Shown: positions 1 through 5,734 of the stretch, in pieces
Layout of the letters: each line of letters opens with the position of its first letter
Position numbering within the stretch: the stretch's first letter is position 1
The notes under the pieces: model-generated
What the model was told of the DNA's origin: nothing
Seen by the model: the letters and a program-made list of their open reading frames with translations, nothing else
Database searches by the model: none
DNA from: Spartobacteria bacterium UBA5019
GTDB lineage: Bacteria > Verrucomicrobiota > Verrucomicrobiia > Chthoniobacterales > Terrimicrobiaceae
Direction of reading: 5' to 3'
Length of the DNA stretch: 5,809 nt
NCBI GenBank assembly: GCA_002396485.1
Contig: DGXZ01000078.1
Span: 28,561-34,369 of the forward strand
Made by a program: the position numbers and the translations under genes

Positions 1-105
1 CGGCAAAGGCTTCAAAATTTCCTGTGCGAGGATTTCCCACGAACGCTCATGCTGAGCCGAGGAATCGATCACCACGCCGTCCCAATCAAAAATCACGCCC
101 TTCAT
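1..105 (-). CDS. HAD-superfamily phosphatase / phosphomutase-like hydrolase, N-terminal fragment
   Basis: Only the first 35 codons are inside the window; the rest lies beyond position 1. The peptide begins MKGVIFDWDGVVIDS, which is motif I of haloacid dehalogenase-like hydrolases (DxDG): D7 would be the phosphoryl-accepting nucleophile and D9 the general acid/base. The following acidic/serine pair and helical stretch resemble beta-phosphoglucomutase or phosphoglycolate-phosphatase-like members (subfamily I cap), so a small phosphorylated metabolite is the likely substrate, but the cap and the other motifs are not visible. The ATG at 105-103 is chosen because it sits directly before the conserved first beta strand. 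The frame stays open for some codons upstream without another ATG, and there is no clear Shine-Dalgarno sequence. It is cytoplasmic by family knowledge. It is separated from the nuclease gene by about 320 bp, so it is probably its own transcription unit. Confidence 0.88.
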   Translation of the reverse strand, partial: MKGVIFDWDGVVIDSSAQHERSWEILAQEILKPLP

Positions 106-362
106 TTGCGCAGTGGATAAATCTGGTTCATGGGGAGAAGCGGTATCCCGCCGAATCACAATTGGCAAGTTTTCAAACTTGGGTTAAAGAAGGCAAACTC
201 CTCCTGCTTTGCAAAACAAGGTTGCAAGCGGTTCTGCTGGCGGATGCGATTCATGACTGCGTCGATGAAGTATAGGATTTGGGTGAGCATTTACTGGCAA
301 TCTTACCAAAGCCGGTCAGACATCCGCTGGGGATTCAATTTTTTTTGAAAGAATTCTCCCAG
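106..362. other. Intergenic region, no supported gene
   Basis: This stretch separates the 3' end of the nuclease operon from the start of the HAD gene, both on the minus strand. Short open frames exist on both strands (for example a 44-codon minus-strand frame at 156-290 and a plus-strand frame ending at 275), but none has a ribosome binding site, a recognisable domain or a plausible neighbour. A run of eight T on the plus strand lies at 339-346. The promoter of the HAD gene should be here, on the minus strand, but I see no convincing -35/-10 pair. No tRNA or repeat was recognised. Confidence 0.5.
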
Positions 363-395
363 CCTGTGCGATTCACCTGCTCGAATCGCAACAGG
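363..395 (-). terminator. Strong hairpin downstream of the nuclease operon, possible terminator
   Basis: The arms TGCGATTC (367-374) and GAATCGCA (383-390) pair perfectly around an 8-nt loop. After a single bulged A at 391 the stem continues with CCTG (363-366) against CAGG (392-395), giving 12 base pairs in all. It starts 29 nt after the stop codon of the nuclease gene, where a terminator or a 3'-stabilising stem is expected. On the minus strand no U-tract follows the stem, so it is not a textbook intrinsic terminator. It could instead protect the 3' end of the mRNA or work with Rho. Confidence 0.45.
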
Positions 396-424
396 AACTC
401 GTGCAGATTTTTGAGAAGGGGTGT

Positions 425-1303
425 CTACGGGCTTGCTTTGTTTGCGAACTGAATTTTCGCTGTGAGGGCTCTGACACGCTTCGGCGTGATGCCTTTGATC
501 GCGAGAAGGTCATCGATGGATCGGAGGGGTTTTGTGTTTCGCGCGGATATGATGCGCTGGGCGAGTTTTTTGCCGATGCCGGGGAGTGATTGGAGTTCCT
601 CGGCAGTGGCGGTGTTCGGATCGATGGCGGAAGTGGATTGGGATTCTTTGAGCACCATTTGGAGTTCGGCGGATTCGCGGCGTTCTTTGGCTCGGTTTTC
701 TGCGAGGTGTGTCCAGTCGGTGACGGACCAGATGCCCTTTTTGGCGGCGGCGGCGGTGAGTTCGAGGTCGGCGAGGGTGTCGCGGTATTCGCTGCCGGAT
801 GTGCCATCGGGCAATTGGCGGGTGACGCCGAAAGCGCGTGCCAATCCCTCTTCCACGAGGATGGTGGAGAGGTCCTTCCCATCTGATGTGGTGACAAAGG
901 CGTAGGCGCGTTCTTTTTCTCCGTTGCCTCTGGTTCCAGCGAACGCGGTGTGGACTGTGAAGGGTTTGGTGAGGAGATCACGGGTGCGGAGGGCGGCCTG
1001 CTTTCCGAAATCGCGGGCGGTTTTCATGGAGGAGGCGGCATCGGTGTCGGCGATGCCGAAATACCGGCGTTGCGCACGGAGGCGGCGGGCGAGCGTCTCG
1101 TCGTTCACATGCCACTCGATGCAGTCCGCCCCGTAGAGGCGGGCAGTGACGTGTCGTCCATCGGGAAGTCTGACGGGGAAGCTGTCGCCATCAGCCCACT
1201 CGGCTTCCACAAGCGTGCAGCCTGGAAAAGTCTGGAGGGCTTCCTCGGCGCGAAGGGTGAGCCCGGCAAGGAGGAGCAGGGCGAGGGCTTTTTTCACGGT
1301 CAA
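425..1303 (-). CDS. Secreted thermonuclease (SNase family) with C-terminal ComEA-type helix-hairpin-helix domain
   Basis: This 292-residue protein has a signal peptide (about 1-19, KK then a leucine/alanine core ending LRA). The staphylococcal nuclease-like domain spans about 27-195. D40 (in DGD, 38-40), R55 and D60 (in RLYGAD), E63 and R132 line up with the family's calcium-binding and catalytic Asp21, Arg35, Asp40, Glu43 and Arg87. The Pro usually preceding the glutamate is Ile62, and about 30 extra residues follow (64-98). A charged linker leads to a helix-hairpin-helix unit (227-286) beginning IDPNTATAEEL with LPGIGKKLAQRI and later IKGI, as in ComEA. It should cleave nucleic acid outside the cytoplasm, the tail adding DNA binding. 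The start is uncertain: the frame opens with TTG at 1303, touching the upstream stop, with GGAG nine bases before it. GTG at 1297, two codons later, would give a more usual MKKALALLLL signal start. It is the last gene of the operon. Confidence 0.9.
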   Translation of the reverse strand: MTVKKALALLLLAGLTLRAEEALQTFPGCTLVEAEWADGDSFPVRLPDGRHVTARLYGADCIEWHVNDETLARRLRAQRRYFGIADTDAASSMKTARDFGKQAALRTRDLLTKPFTVHTAFAGTRGNGEKERAYAFVTTSDGKDLSTILVEEGLARAFGVTRQLPDGTSGSEYRDTLADLELTAAAAKKGIWSVTDWTHLAENRAKERRESAELQMVLKESQSTSAIDPNTATAEELQSLPGIGKKLAQRIISARNTKPLRSIDDLLAIKGITPKRVRALTAKIQFANKASP

Positions 1304-2794
1304 TCAAAGCCGCTCCAACGAGGGGAGTGCGTAGTGTTTTTTGAGGTTATCGGCGTTGGACTGAATTGAAGCGGCATCGAGGAAGAGGAATTTCGGGTCC
1401 TCTTCGAATTCTATTTTTTGAAATCCATTGACCGGTTTTTTTGCCGCCTCTGACAAGTCGGCGAGGCTTTTGATCGGGTGGCCGTTCACTTTGGTGACGA
1501 CGATATTTTCGAGGTCTTCATAGCCGATGGTATCGGGTGTGGGGAGGACTTGGGAGAGGATGATGATACGGCCCCGGTCGGCGGGGAGTTCGTTTTGGAA
1601 GGCATCGTAATAAACAAGGCGCTGCGGCGCGCTGGATGCCCATTTGTTCCCCCATTCCTTGAGGTAGGGGCGGGAAAGCTCGATGAAAACGAGCCCACCG
1701 AGAATCACGTATTTCGGGGCTTCATCGGAGAGGTGCGTCTCGCTGATCGCTTGATCCTTGTTCGCGACCTCCATGGTGACGGGAATATCGAGCGTCTGGC
1801 CGTTGCGGAAAATTTTCAATGGAAGGACGGCTCCGGGATGTTTGATCGTGTTTGTGAGGTGGCTGAAGAGGATGCGACCGTAGTCCTGATCCTCGTAGTT
1901 TCCATCCTGGTCGAGAGGAAGTCCATCCACTGCAAGGATGACATCACCCTTTTTTATCCCTGCGGCATCGGCAGAGCCCTTCGGGGTGATATCGGCGACA
2001 TAGATGCCGCCTGGTTCCTTGAGGCCGATGTAGCTGCGGAGTTGTGGATCGCGCAGCGGGGCAAATGCCATGCCGAGTCGGGCAAACCCTTGGTAAGTCG
2101 GAGAGTCGAGTTCCGCCAAAAAATGGCGGATCACCGCAGTCGGAACGACGTCGGCGGACTGGTTCCGTGCATCGTAGCGCATGACCATGCCGATGAGGCG
2201 GCCATCTCTGATCGCAGGTAGGGTGAAACTGCCGTCCCGCTGCTGGAGGGGCGCTCCGAGTTTAAAGAGGAGAAAGGCGCCTGACTCCGAGGGATAACTG
2301 CCTACGCTGATGGATGTGATGCGGCCGAGGGTTTGGGCGATGTCTCCATTCGGTTCCAGTTGGAGGATTGTGGCTTGGTCCCCGACCTTCAAGGGGCCGT
2401 TCAAGGCGAGGGGCTGCATGCCACTGAGGAACGCCGGGTCTGCAGGGCGCAGGACGGCGAGGTTGCAGTCGTAGTCAACGCGCTCCACAGTGGCTGTGGA
2501 TTTCTCGGCGGTGGCAGGTTTTTCGAGTTCGATAAATGTCGAGTTGGCGACGAGTTCGGCTGTGACAAGAATACGGCCACCATCGATCAGTGCGCCGATG
2601 CCCCGTCGGCTGAAGGGTGGCTTTTTGATCCATGGTCGGAAAAAGTCGTAAACCTGATTGGTCGAGTTCACTCGCAGCAGGGATTGGGAGGCGGATTCCT
2701 GCGTGGATGCATTGTCCTCCGCAGGGGCGGACTGAATGGCCAGCACAAGAATGAGGGCGAGCCAAACGGCGCGCAGGAGATGGATGCATTTCAT
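1304..2794 (-). CDS. Catalytically dead HtrA/Deg-like paralogue (pseudoprotease) with PDZ and PDZ_3-like domains
   Basis: This 496-residue exported protein has a signal peptide (about 1-25, ending APA). It follows its upstream neighbour segment by segment: a trypsin-like fold (about 35-228), a PDZ domain (about 235-340, with GGIYVADITPKGSADAAGIKKG-type carboxylate loop and GDVILAVDG) and a C-terminal PDZ_3-like domain (about 358-490: ILGGLVFIEL, IIILSQVLP, VTKVNGHPI). All three triad positions are changed. The NAHVV motif reads TAELV (E80 for His), DCDLAL reads DCNLAV (N111 for Asp), and GNSGGP reads GSFTLP (F190 for Ser). Proteolysis is therefore very unlikely. The PDZ parts look intact, so a binding, chaperone or regulatory role is inferred, perhaps in mixed oligomers with the active paralogue. 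The ATG overlaps the upstream stop as ATGA (2791-2794), so translation should be coupled. The full length, with no frameshift, argues against a decaying pseudogene. Confidence 0.9.
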   Translation of the reverse strand: MKCIHLLRAVWLALILVLAIQSAPAEDNASTQESASQSLLRVNSTNQVYDFFRPWIKKPPFSRRGIGALIDGGRILVTAELVANSTFIELEKPATAEKSTATVERVDYDCNLAVLRPADPAFLSGMQPLALNGPLKVGDQATILQLEPNGDIAQTLGRITSISVGSYPSESGAFLLFKLGAPLQQRDGSFTLPAIRDGRLIGMVMRYDARNQSADVVPTAVIRHFLAELDSPTYQGFARLGMAFAPLRDPQLRSYIGLKEPGGIYVADITPKGSADAAGIKKGDVILAVDGLPLDQDGNYEDQDYGRILFSHLTNTIKHPGAVLPLKIFRNGQTLDIPVTMEVANKDQAISETHLSDEAPKYVILGGLVFIELSRPYLKEWGNKWASSAPQRLVYYDAFQNELPADRGRIIILSQVLPTPDTIGYEDLENIVVTKVNGHPIKSLADLSEAAKKPVNGFQKIEFEEDPKFLFLDAASIQSNADNLKKHYALPSLERL

Positions 2795-4236
2795 TTTTCG
2801 AGGTTTTTCTCCGCCGTCAATGCGTAGCGCTCGCTGATGCGCGAACGCGCCTCCTCGATGGCCTTACGCTCCAGAACGATCGGGCGACCCCCGCCGGCGA
2901 ATTTGATGACATAATAGTCTGCCTTCTCCTCGAAGGCTGCGGCGATGTCCTCGATGCGTTTGATGCGGTGGCCGTTCACTTCGTCCACTACGGAGTAGCG
3001 GAATTCCTCGGCATAGGCGTTCACCGGGTCGGGGAGGATGTTGCTGAGAACAACGATCTCCGGGCGGTTGGTGTGCAATTCATCGTCAATGAAGTAGTCG
3101 AAAATGTAGTTCAGTCGCTGGTTGGACGGCTCGTGTGCCTCCATGAAATTCTGATCCACCGGCTGGAACACCAGTCCACCTGCGACGACGAAGCGGGGCT
3201 TCTCATCGTAGAGATTGCTTTGGAGTTTGAATGGCCATGGTTCGTTGAGCGGCACGGTGAGAGTCATGGGTTTCCGCTCGCGGAGGATGTCGAGTTGAAC
3301 CTTGTCGCCTTTGAATTTTCTTTCCACCACCTCGTCCAATGGCACGGCCTCGTTCTCAAGCGGAATCGTGCCGTCGCTCGACACGGTGTGTCCGTCGATT
3401 TTCAAAATCACATCTCCCGGCTTTACGATCCCATCGGCTGCGCCTCCGCTGTAAACGCTGCACACTTGGACGCCGGTGGTCTCATCCTCCAGTCCCAGAG
3501 CGCGGCGGGAGGCGGGGTTGAAGAGGTTGCGGTAGGCCACTGCGAGATCCACATAACGATCGTAGTGGCCATCCTTCACATCCGTCAAAAAGCGTTGGAT
3601 CACCGGTGTGGGAATCATGTAGCCAACATTCTGTGCGATATCGCCGCTGTACCCTTGGAATGCCACTCCGACGACCTTGCCGTTCTGCATCACCGGCCCG
3701 CCGCTGTTTCCGGGATTGATGGCGGCATCGATCTGGATGGCGAGGTGTGAATCCATGCCAGAGTGCGAGTAGGGCTGAAAGTCGATACGCGACACGATGC
3801 CGCGTGTCACCGAAAGGCGTGTGCCCCCAAGGGGGTATCCATAGGCCGAGACAACGGATTCTATTTCCGGGATGCCGCCGAATTCCAGAGGAGAGGTGCC
3901 TTTGAAGAATGCCGGGTTTTCCACGGTCAGCAGGGCGAGGTCGCAGTCATGGGCGATGTGGAGGACCTTTGCGAGATACGGGTTCGGATCGCCTTCCTTG
4001 GAAATGGTGAGAAACCGTGCGTTGCTCACGACATGGGCATTTGTCATGATGCGTTTGCCATCGATGACAAATCCGGCACCCACTCCCGAGGAGACATCTC
4101 CCGGACTCCAGGGCGTTTTGTAATTCGGTTCCTGGGAAGTCGCCTCGATCCGAATGAGGCTTTTTGAAATTTCCACAGCGTTCAGCGCGGCAACTGTGCA
4201 GAGAAATGCGAAGGCAATCAGATGAAAGCGGGACAT
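2791..4236 (-). CDS. HtrA/Deg-type periplasmic serine protease with PDZ and plant-Deg9-like PDZ_3 domain
   Basis: This 481-residue protein has a signal peptide (about 1-20) and so acts in the periplasm or cell envelope. The trypsin-like domain (about 22-218) carries an intact triad: H68 in MTNAHVVSN, D99 in DCDLALL and S178 in NPGNSGGPV. A PDZ domain follows (about 225-330; VYSGGAADGIVKPGDVILKIDG). The C-terminal domain (about 345-475) has AGGLVFQPV, EIVVLSNILP and VDEVNGHRI, which I recognise from the third domain of plant Deg9/Deg2-type proteases (PDZ_3) rather than the second PDZ of E. coli DegP. By family knowledge such enzymes degrade misfolded or specific proteins, with the PDZ parts steering substrates and oligomer state. 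It is the first gene of the three-gene set. The ATG at 4236 precedes the signal peptide directly but has only a weak ribosome binding site. The gap to the GYF gene upstream is 72 bp. Confidence 0.93.
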   Translation of the reverse strand: MSRFHLIAFAFLCTVAALNAVEISKSLIRIEATSQEPNYKTPWSPGDVSSGVGAGFVIDGKRIMTNAHVVSNARFLTISKEGDPNPYLAKVLHIAHDCDLALLTVENPAFFKGTSPLEFGGIPEIESVVSAYGYPLGGTRLSVTRGIVSRIDFQPYSHSGMDSHLAIQIDAAINPGNSGGPVMQNGKVVGVAFQGYSGDIAQNVGYMIPTPVIQRFLTDVKDGHYDRYVDLAVAYRNLFNPASRRALGLEDETTGVQVCSVYSGGAADGIVKPGDVILKIDGHTVSSDGTIPLENEAVPLDEVVERKFKGDKVQLDILRERKPMTLTVPLNEPWPFKLQSNLYDEKPRFVVAGGLVFQPVDQNFMEAHEPSNQRLNYIFDYFIDDELHTNRPEIVVLSNILPDPVNAYAEEFRYSVVDEVNGHRIKRIEDIAAAFEEKADYYVIKFAGGGRPIVLERKAIEEARSRISERYALTAEKNLEK

Positions 4237-4263
4237 CGTAGTGATCTTAGCAAAGGAAACTGC

Positions 4264-4298
4264 CCGCGCAATGAACAGTCTGTCACATTTCCGCGCGG
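4264..4298. promoter_or_regulatory. Inverted repeat between the GYF_2 gene and the htrA-like gene
   Basis: CCGCGC (4264-4269) pairs with GCGCGG (4293-4298) across a 23-nt loop that itself contains the small dyad ACAG-T-CTGT (4275-4283). The right arm also contains the palindrome CCGCGCGG (4291-4298). It lies in the 72-bp gap upstream of the protease start on the minus strand. It could be a weak terminator for the GYF_2 gene, an operator for the protease operon, or chance in GC-rich DNA; no U-tract follows. No clear sigma-70 promoter pair was recognised here. Confidence 0.25.
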
Positions 4299-4308
4299 AG
4301 CCGAAGTC

Positions 4309-4833
4309 TCAGAGTTTGGTGGGTTCCAAATCCTTCACACGCCGTTCCAGGCGGGTTATCGCATCGAGAGCGAAGTTGAGTTCTGTCTGTTTATGAAGGA
4401 GCTCCGATTCGAGTTCCAGAATCCGGTTTTGGAGGCTCTCCTTCAGGTTACTGTCCTGATTGCGTGCATCCTCGCCATGGATTGCGGGGGGCGAGAAAAA
4501 TGAGGCTTCTCCCAGCCTCATCTTTTCACCCGAGCAGCAATTCAGAATTTTTGTTTCTGCCGAAATTTCTCCAAGGCTCAGGAATTCCAGCAGGGTTCCT
4601 GCTGTGGTGGGGCCGTAGAGCGGTTGTCCTGGGACTTCCACAAGCCAGTCCATATGCAGATCCTCGAGCATTGGCGCTTTGTTCCAAGTGCGGCCGTCAT
4701 TTGAAATGGCATCCTGCGGATGAACCTGAGCGGACATCGCCCATTCCCCGATTTGCTCAAAAGAGACCGGGCCAAAAATTTCGCCGTCTACATGTTTGCG
4801 GAGATACCACTGGGGGGATTTTCCTGTCACCAT
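4309..4833 (-). CDS. Small protein with two GYF_2 domains and a C-terminal coiled coil
   Basis: This 174-residue protein has two repeats of the GYF_2 type (DUF4339). The first (about 8-53) has WYL at 9-11, DGEIFGP (16-22), a helix with W31 and W50 near its end. The second (about 63-98) has WLVEV, QPLYGP (70-75) and LSLGEI (86-91). GYF-like folds are generally peptide-binding modules, and in bacteria GYF_2 copies often precede membrane segments. Here no signal peptide or membrane segment is visible. Residues 128-170 instead form a heptad-like, charged coiled coil (LQNRILELESELLHKQ). A cytoplasmic, oligomeric adaptor is inferred; its partner is unknown. The ATG at 4833 has AGGA ten bases upstream and two in-frame stops just before it, which fixes the N-terminus. 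It is co-oriented with the protease operon, 72 bp ahead of it, so co-transcription is possible but not shown. A CC pair (99-100) follows the second domain. Confidence 0.82.
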   Translation of the reverse strand: MVTGKSPQWYLRKHVDGEIFGPVSFEQIGEWAMSAQVHPQDAISNDGRTWNKAPMLEDLHMDWLVEVPGQPLYGPTTAGTLLEFLSLGEISAETKILNCCSGEKMRLGEASFFSPPAIHGEDARNQDSNLKESLQNRILELESELLHKQTELNFALDAITRLERRVKDLEPTKL

Positions 4834-4950
4834 AGTGGTGCCATCCTTCTATCAATTCGATTTGTGTGCAAGCATACATCGCTTCCCTTCGAGCCTCTGA
4901 AAAAATTTCACGGGTTGCCCAATCCATCCACTCGGTGTAAAGCAACGGCC
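4834..4950. promoter_or_regulatory. Divergent intergenic region expected to hold two promoters
   Basis: The 117 bp lie between the start codons of the GYF_2 gene (minus) and the EpsI-family gene (plus), so promoters for both must lie here or further upstream inside the opposite gene. A ribosome binding site for the minus gene is visible as AGGA on the complement (about 4844-4847). For the plus gene no Shine-Dalgarno sequence precedes the ATG. A possible but poor -35/-10 pair is TTGCCC (4915-4920) and TGTAAA (4936-4941), with only 15 bp between them, so I do not rely on it. Confidence 0.35.
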
Positions 4951-5670
4951 ATGCAAGCGTCATTCAACTCTGTTTCGTCGGCTGAGAGCGGCTCGATTCC
5001 CATCTGGCGTGGCGTTGTCATTGTGGCACTCGCCGCTGTCACCATCTTTGCTTGCCTGTGGGGGACTTCTCCTGCGACAAAATCCGAGCCTGGCGTCGTG
5101 ATGGAGCTTCCCGGCACATTGGTCGGGTTGTGGGGCAGCGATCAGCCTGTATCCGAAGCGGAGAAGGTCATCCTTCCGGCCGACACCGAATTCGCAAAAA
5201 AAATCTACTCCGACGGTCTAGGCAACGACATTCATTGCCAGATCGTGCTAGCCGGAGCCGAAAAGCGCAGCATCCACCGCCCCGAGGTCTGTCTCCCCGC
5301 TCAGGGGTGGACGATTAAAACCGGCGAAGTGGTGCCGGTGAAGCTGGCAGATGGAAGTACGTTGGAAGTCATGAAGCTCACGGTTGTCAGGCCAGTCACG
5401 CTTAACAATGGCACGCAGCGCGATTTGACATCGATCTTCTGCTACTGGTTCATCGGAAAGCATGCCACAACGCCTCACCATTTTGTGAGAGTGCTGAAGA
5501 CGAATCTCGACATGCTGCTGCACAACACGAACCACCGCTGGGCCTATGTTATCGTGAACGCGCCGGTCCTTGAGGGGTTCGTTTACGGTGGCAAGAATCT
5601 GGCTCAAACAAACGAGCGTGTGGAGGCCGCCATTGCTGAGCTTGCTCCGCGAATCATGCCTGAGCAGTGA
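4951..5670 (+). CDS. epsI: Exosortase-associated EpsI-family protein
   Basis: This 239-residue protein has one N-terminal membrane segment (about 19-37) after a short cytoplasmic tail, so the body faces the periplasm. The family signature is clear: DGLGNDIHCQIVLAG (88-102) followed by RSIHRPEVCLPAQGW (106-120) with conserved C114, then FCYWFIG (163-169) and a C-terminal RWAYVIVNAP. EpsI-family proteins (DUF3485) occur next to, or fused to, exosortases, membrane enzymes linked to PEP-CTERM protein sorting and exopolysaccharide export; the biochemical role of EpsI is not settled. No exosortase lies in the visible flanks: the GYF_2 gene is upstream and divergent, and rpsI is downstream and convergent. 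The exosortase must be elsewhere. The ATG at 4951 is chosen because it places the membrane segment near the N-terminus. The frame is open back to 4720, but that part overlaps the GYF_2 gene and has no EpsI character. There is no strong ribosome binding site. Confidence 0.9.
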   Translation: MQASFNSVSSAESGSIPIWRGVVIVALAAVTIFACLWGTSPATKSEPGVVMELPGTLVGLWGSDQPVSEAEKVILPADTEFAKKIYSDGLGNDIHCQIVLAGAEKRSIHRPEVCLPAQGWTIKTGEVVPVKLADGSTLEVMKLTVVRPVTLNNGTQRDLTSIFCYWFIGKHATTPHHFVRVLKTNLDMLLHNTNHRWAYVIVNAPVLEGFVYGGKNLAQTNERVEAAIAELAPRIMPEQ

Positions 5671-5683
5671 TGCTCTTGCCATA

Positions 5684-5715
5684 AAAAGGACCGCCTTTTG
5701 AGAGGCGGTCCTTTT
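5684..5715. terminator. Bidirectional intrinsic terminator between epsI and rpsI
   Basis: AAAAGGACCGCC (5684-5695) pairs perfectly with GGCGGTCCTTTT (5704-5715), a 12-bp stem around an 8-nt loop. The core is GC-rich, the plus-strand transcript ends in UUUU, and the complement ends in U5 followed by AU. It begins 13 nt after the epsI stop and lies 19 nt past the rpsI stop on the other strand, so it should terminate both convergent genes. Confidence 0.92.
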
Positions 5716-5734
5716 GTGTGGAAGGGAAAGCGGG

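Noticed and set aside
156..290. 44-codon minus-strand open frame beginning MLTQILYFIDAV
   Set aside because: Too short to judge, with no clear Shine-Dalgarno sequence and no recognised family; an overlapping plus-strand frame is equally open, so chance is the simpler explanation.
373..981. Minus-strand open frame rich in Ser and Pro overlapping the nuclease gene
   Set aside because: It is an out-of-frame reading of the nuclease gene with low-complexity composition and no family features.
1478..2221. Long plus-strand open frame antisense to the degenerate HtrA gene, starting MAVHF
   Set aside because: It is the complement of a well-supported gene. The similar start of another antisense frame at 2968 arises because both sense genes encode a VNGH motif at this place; paralogy of the sense genes explains the likeness.
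1304..2794. Reading the second HtrA gene as a decaying pseudogene
   Set aside because: There is no frameshift or internal stop, the signal peptide, PDZ and C-terminal domains are preserved, and translation is coupled to the active gene; only the active-site residues are lost.
2968..3750. Long plus-strand open frame antisense to the active HtrA gene
   Set aside because: No domain, no ribosome binding site, and the sense strand encodes conserved triad and PDZ motifs throughout.
4720..4950. N-terminal extension of the EpsI frame back to an ATG at 4720
   Set aside because: It would overlap the GYF_2 gene by over 100 bp, carries no EpsI-family features, and would move the membrane segment away from the N-terminus.
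4757..4963. Minus-strand open frame of 68 residues across the divergent region
   Set aside because: It overlaps both the GYF_2 coding start and the EpsI start in another frame, lacks a recognisable domain, and has no clear ribosome binding site.
5248..5682. Minus-strand open frame antisense to epsI
   Set aside because: It runs through the complement of the conserved EpsI motifs and has no supporting signals.
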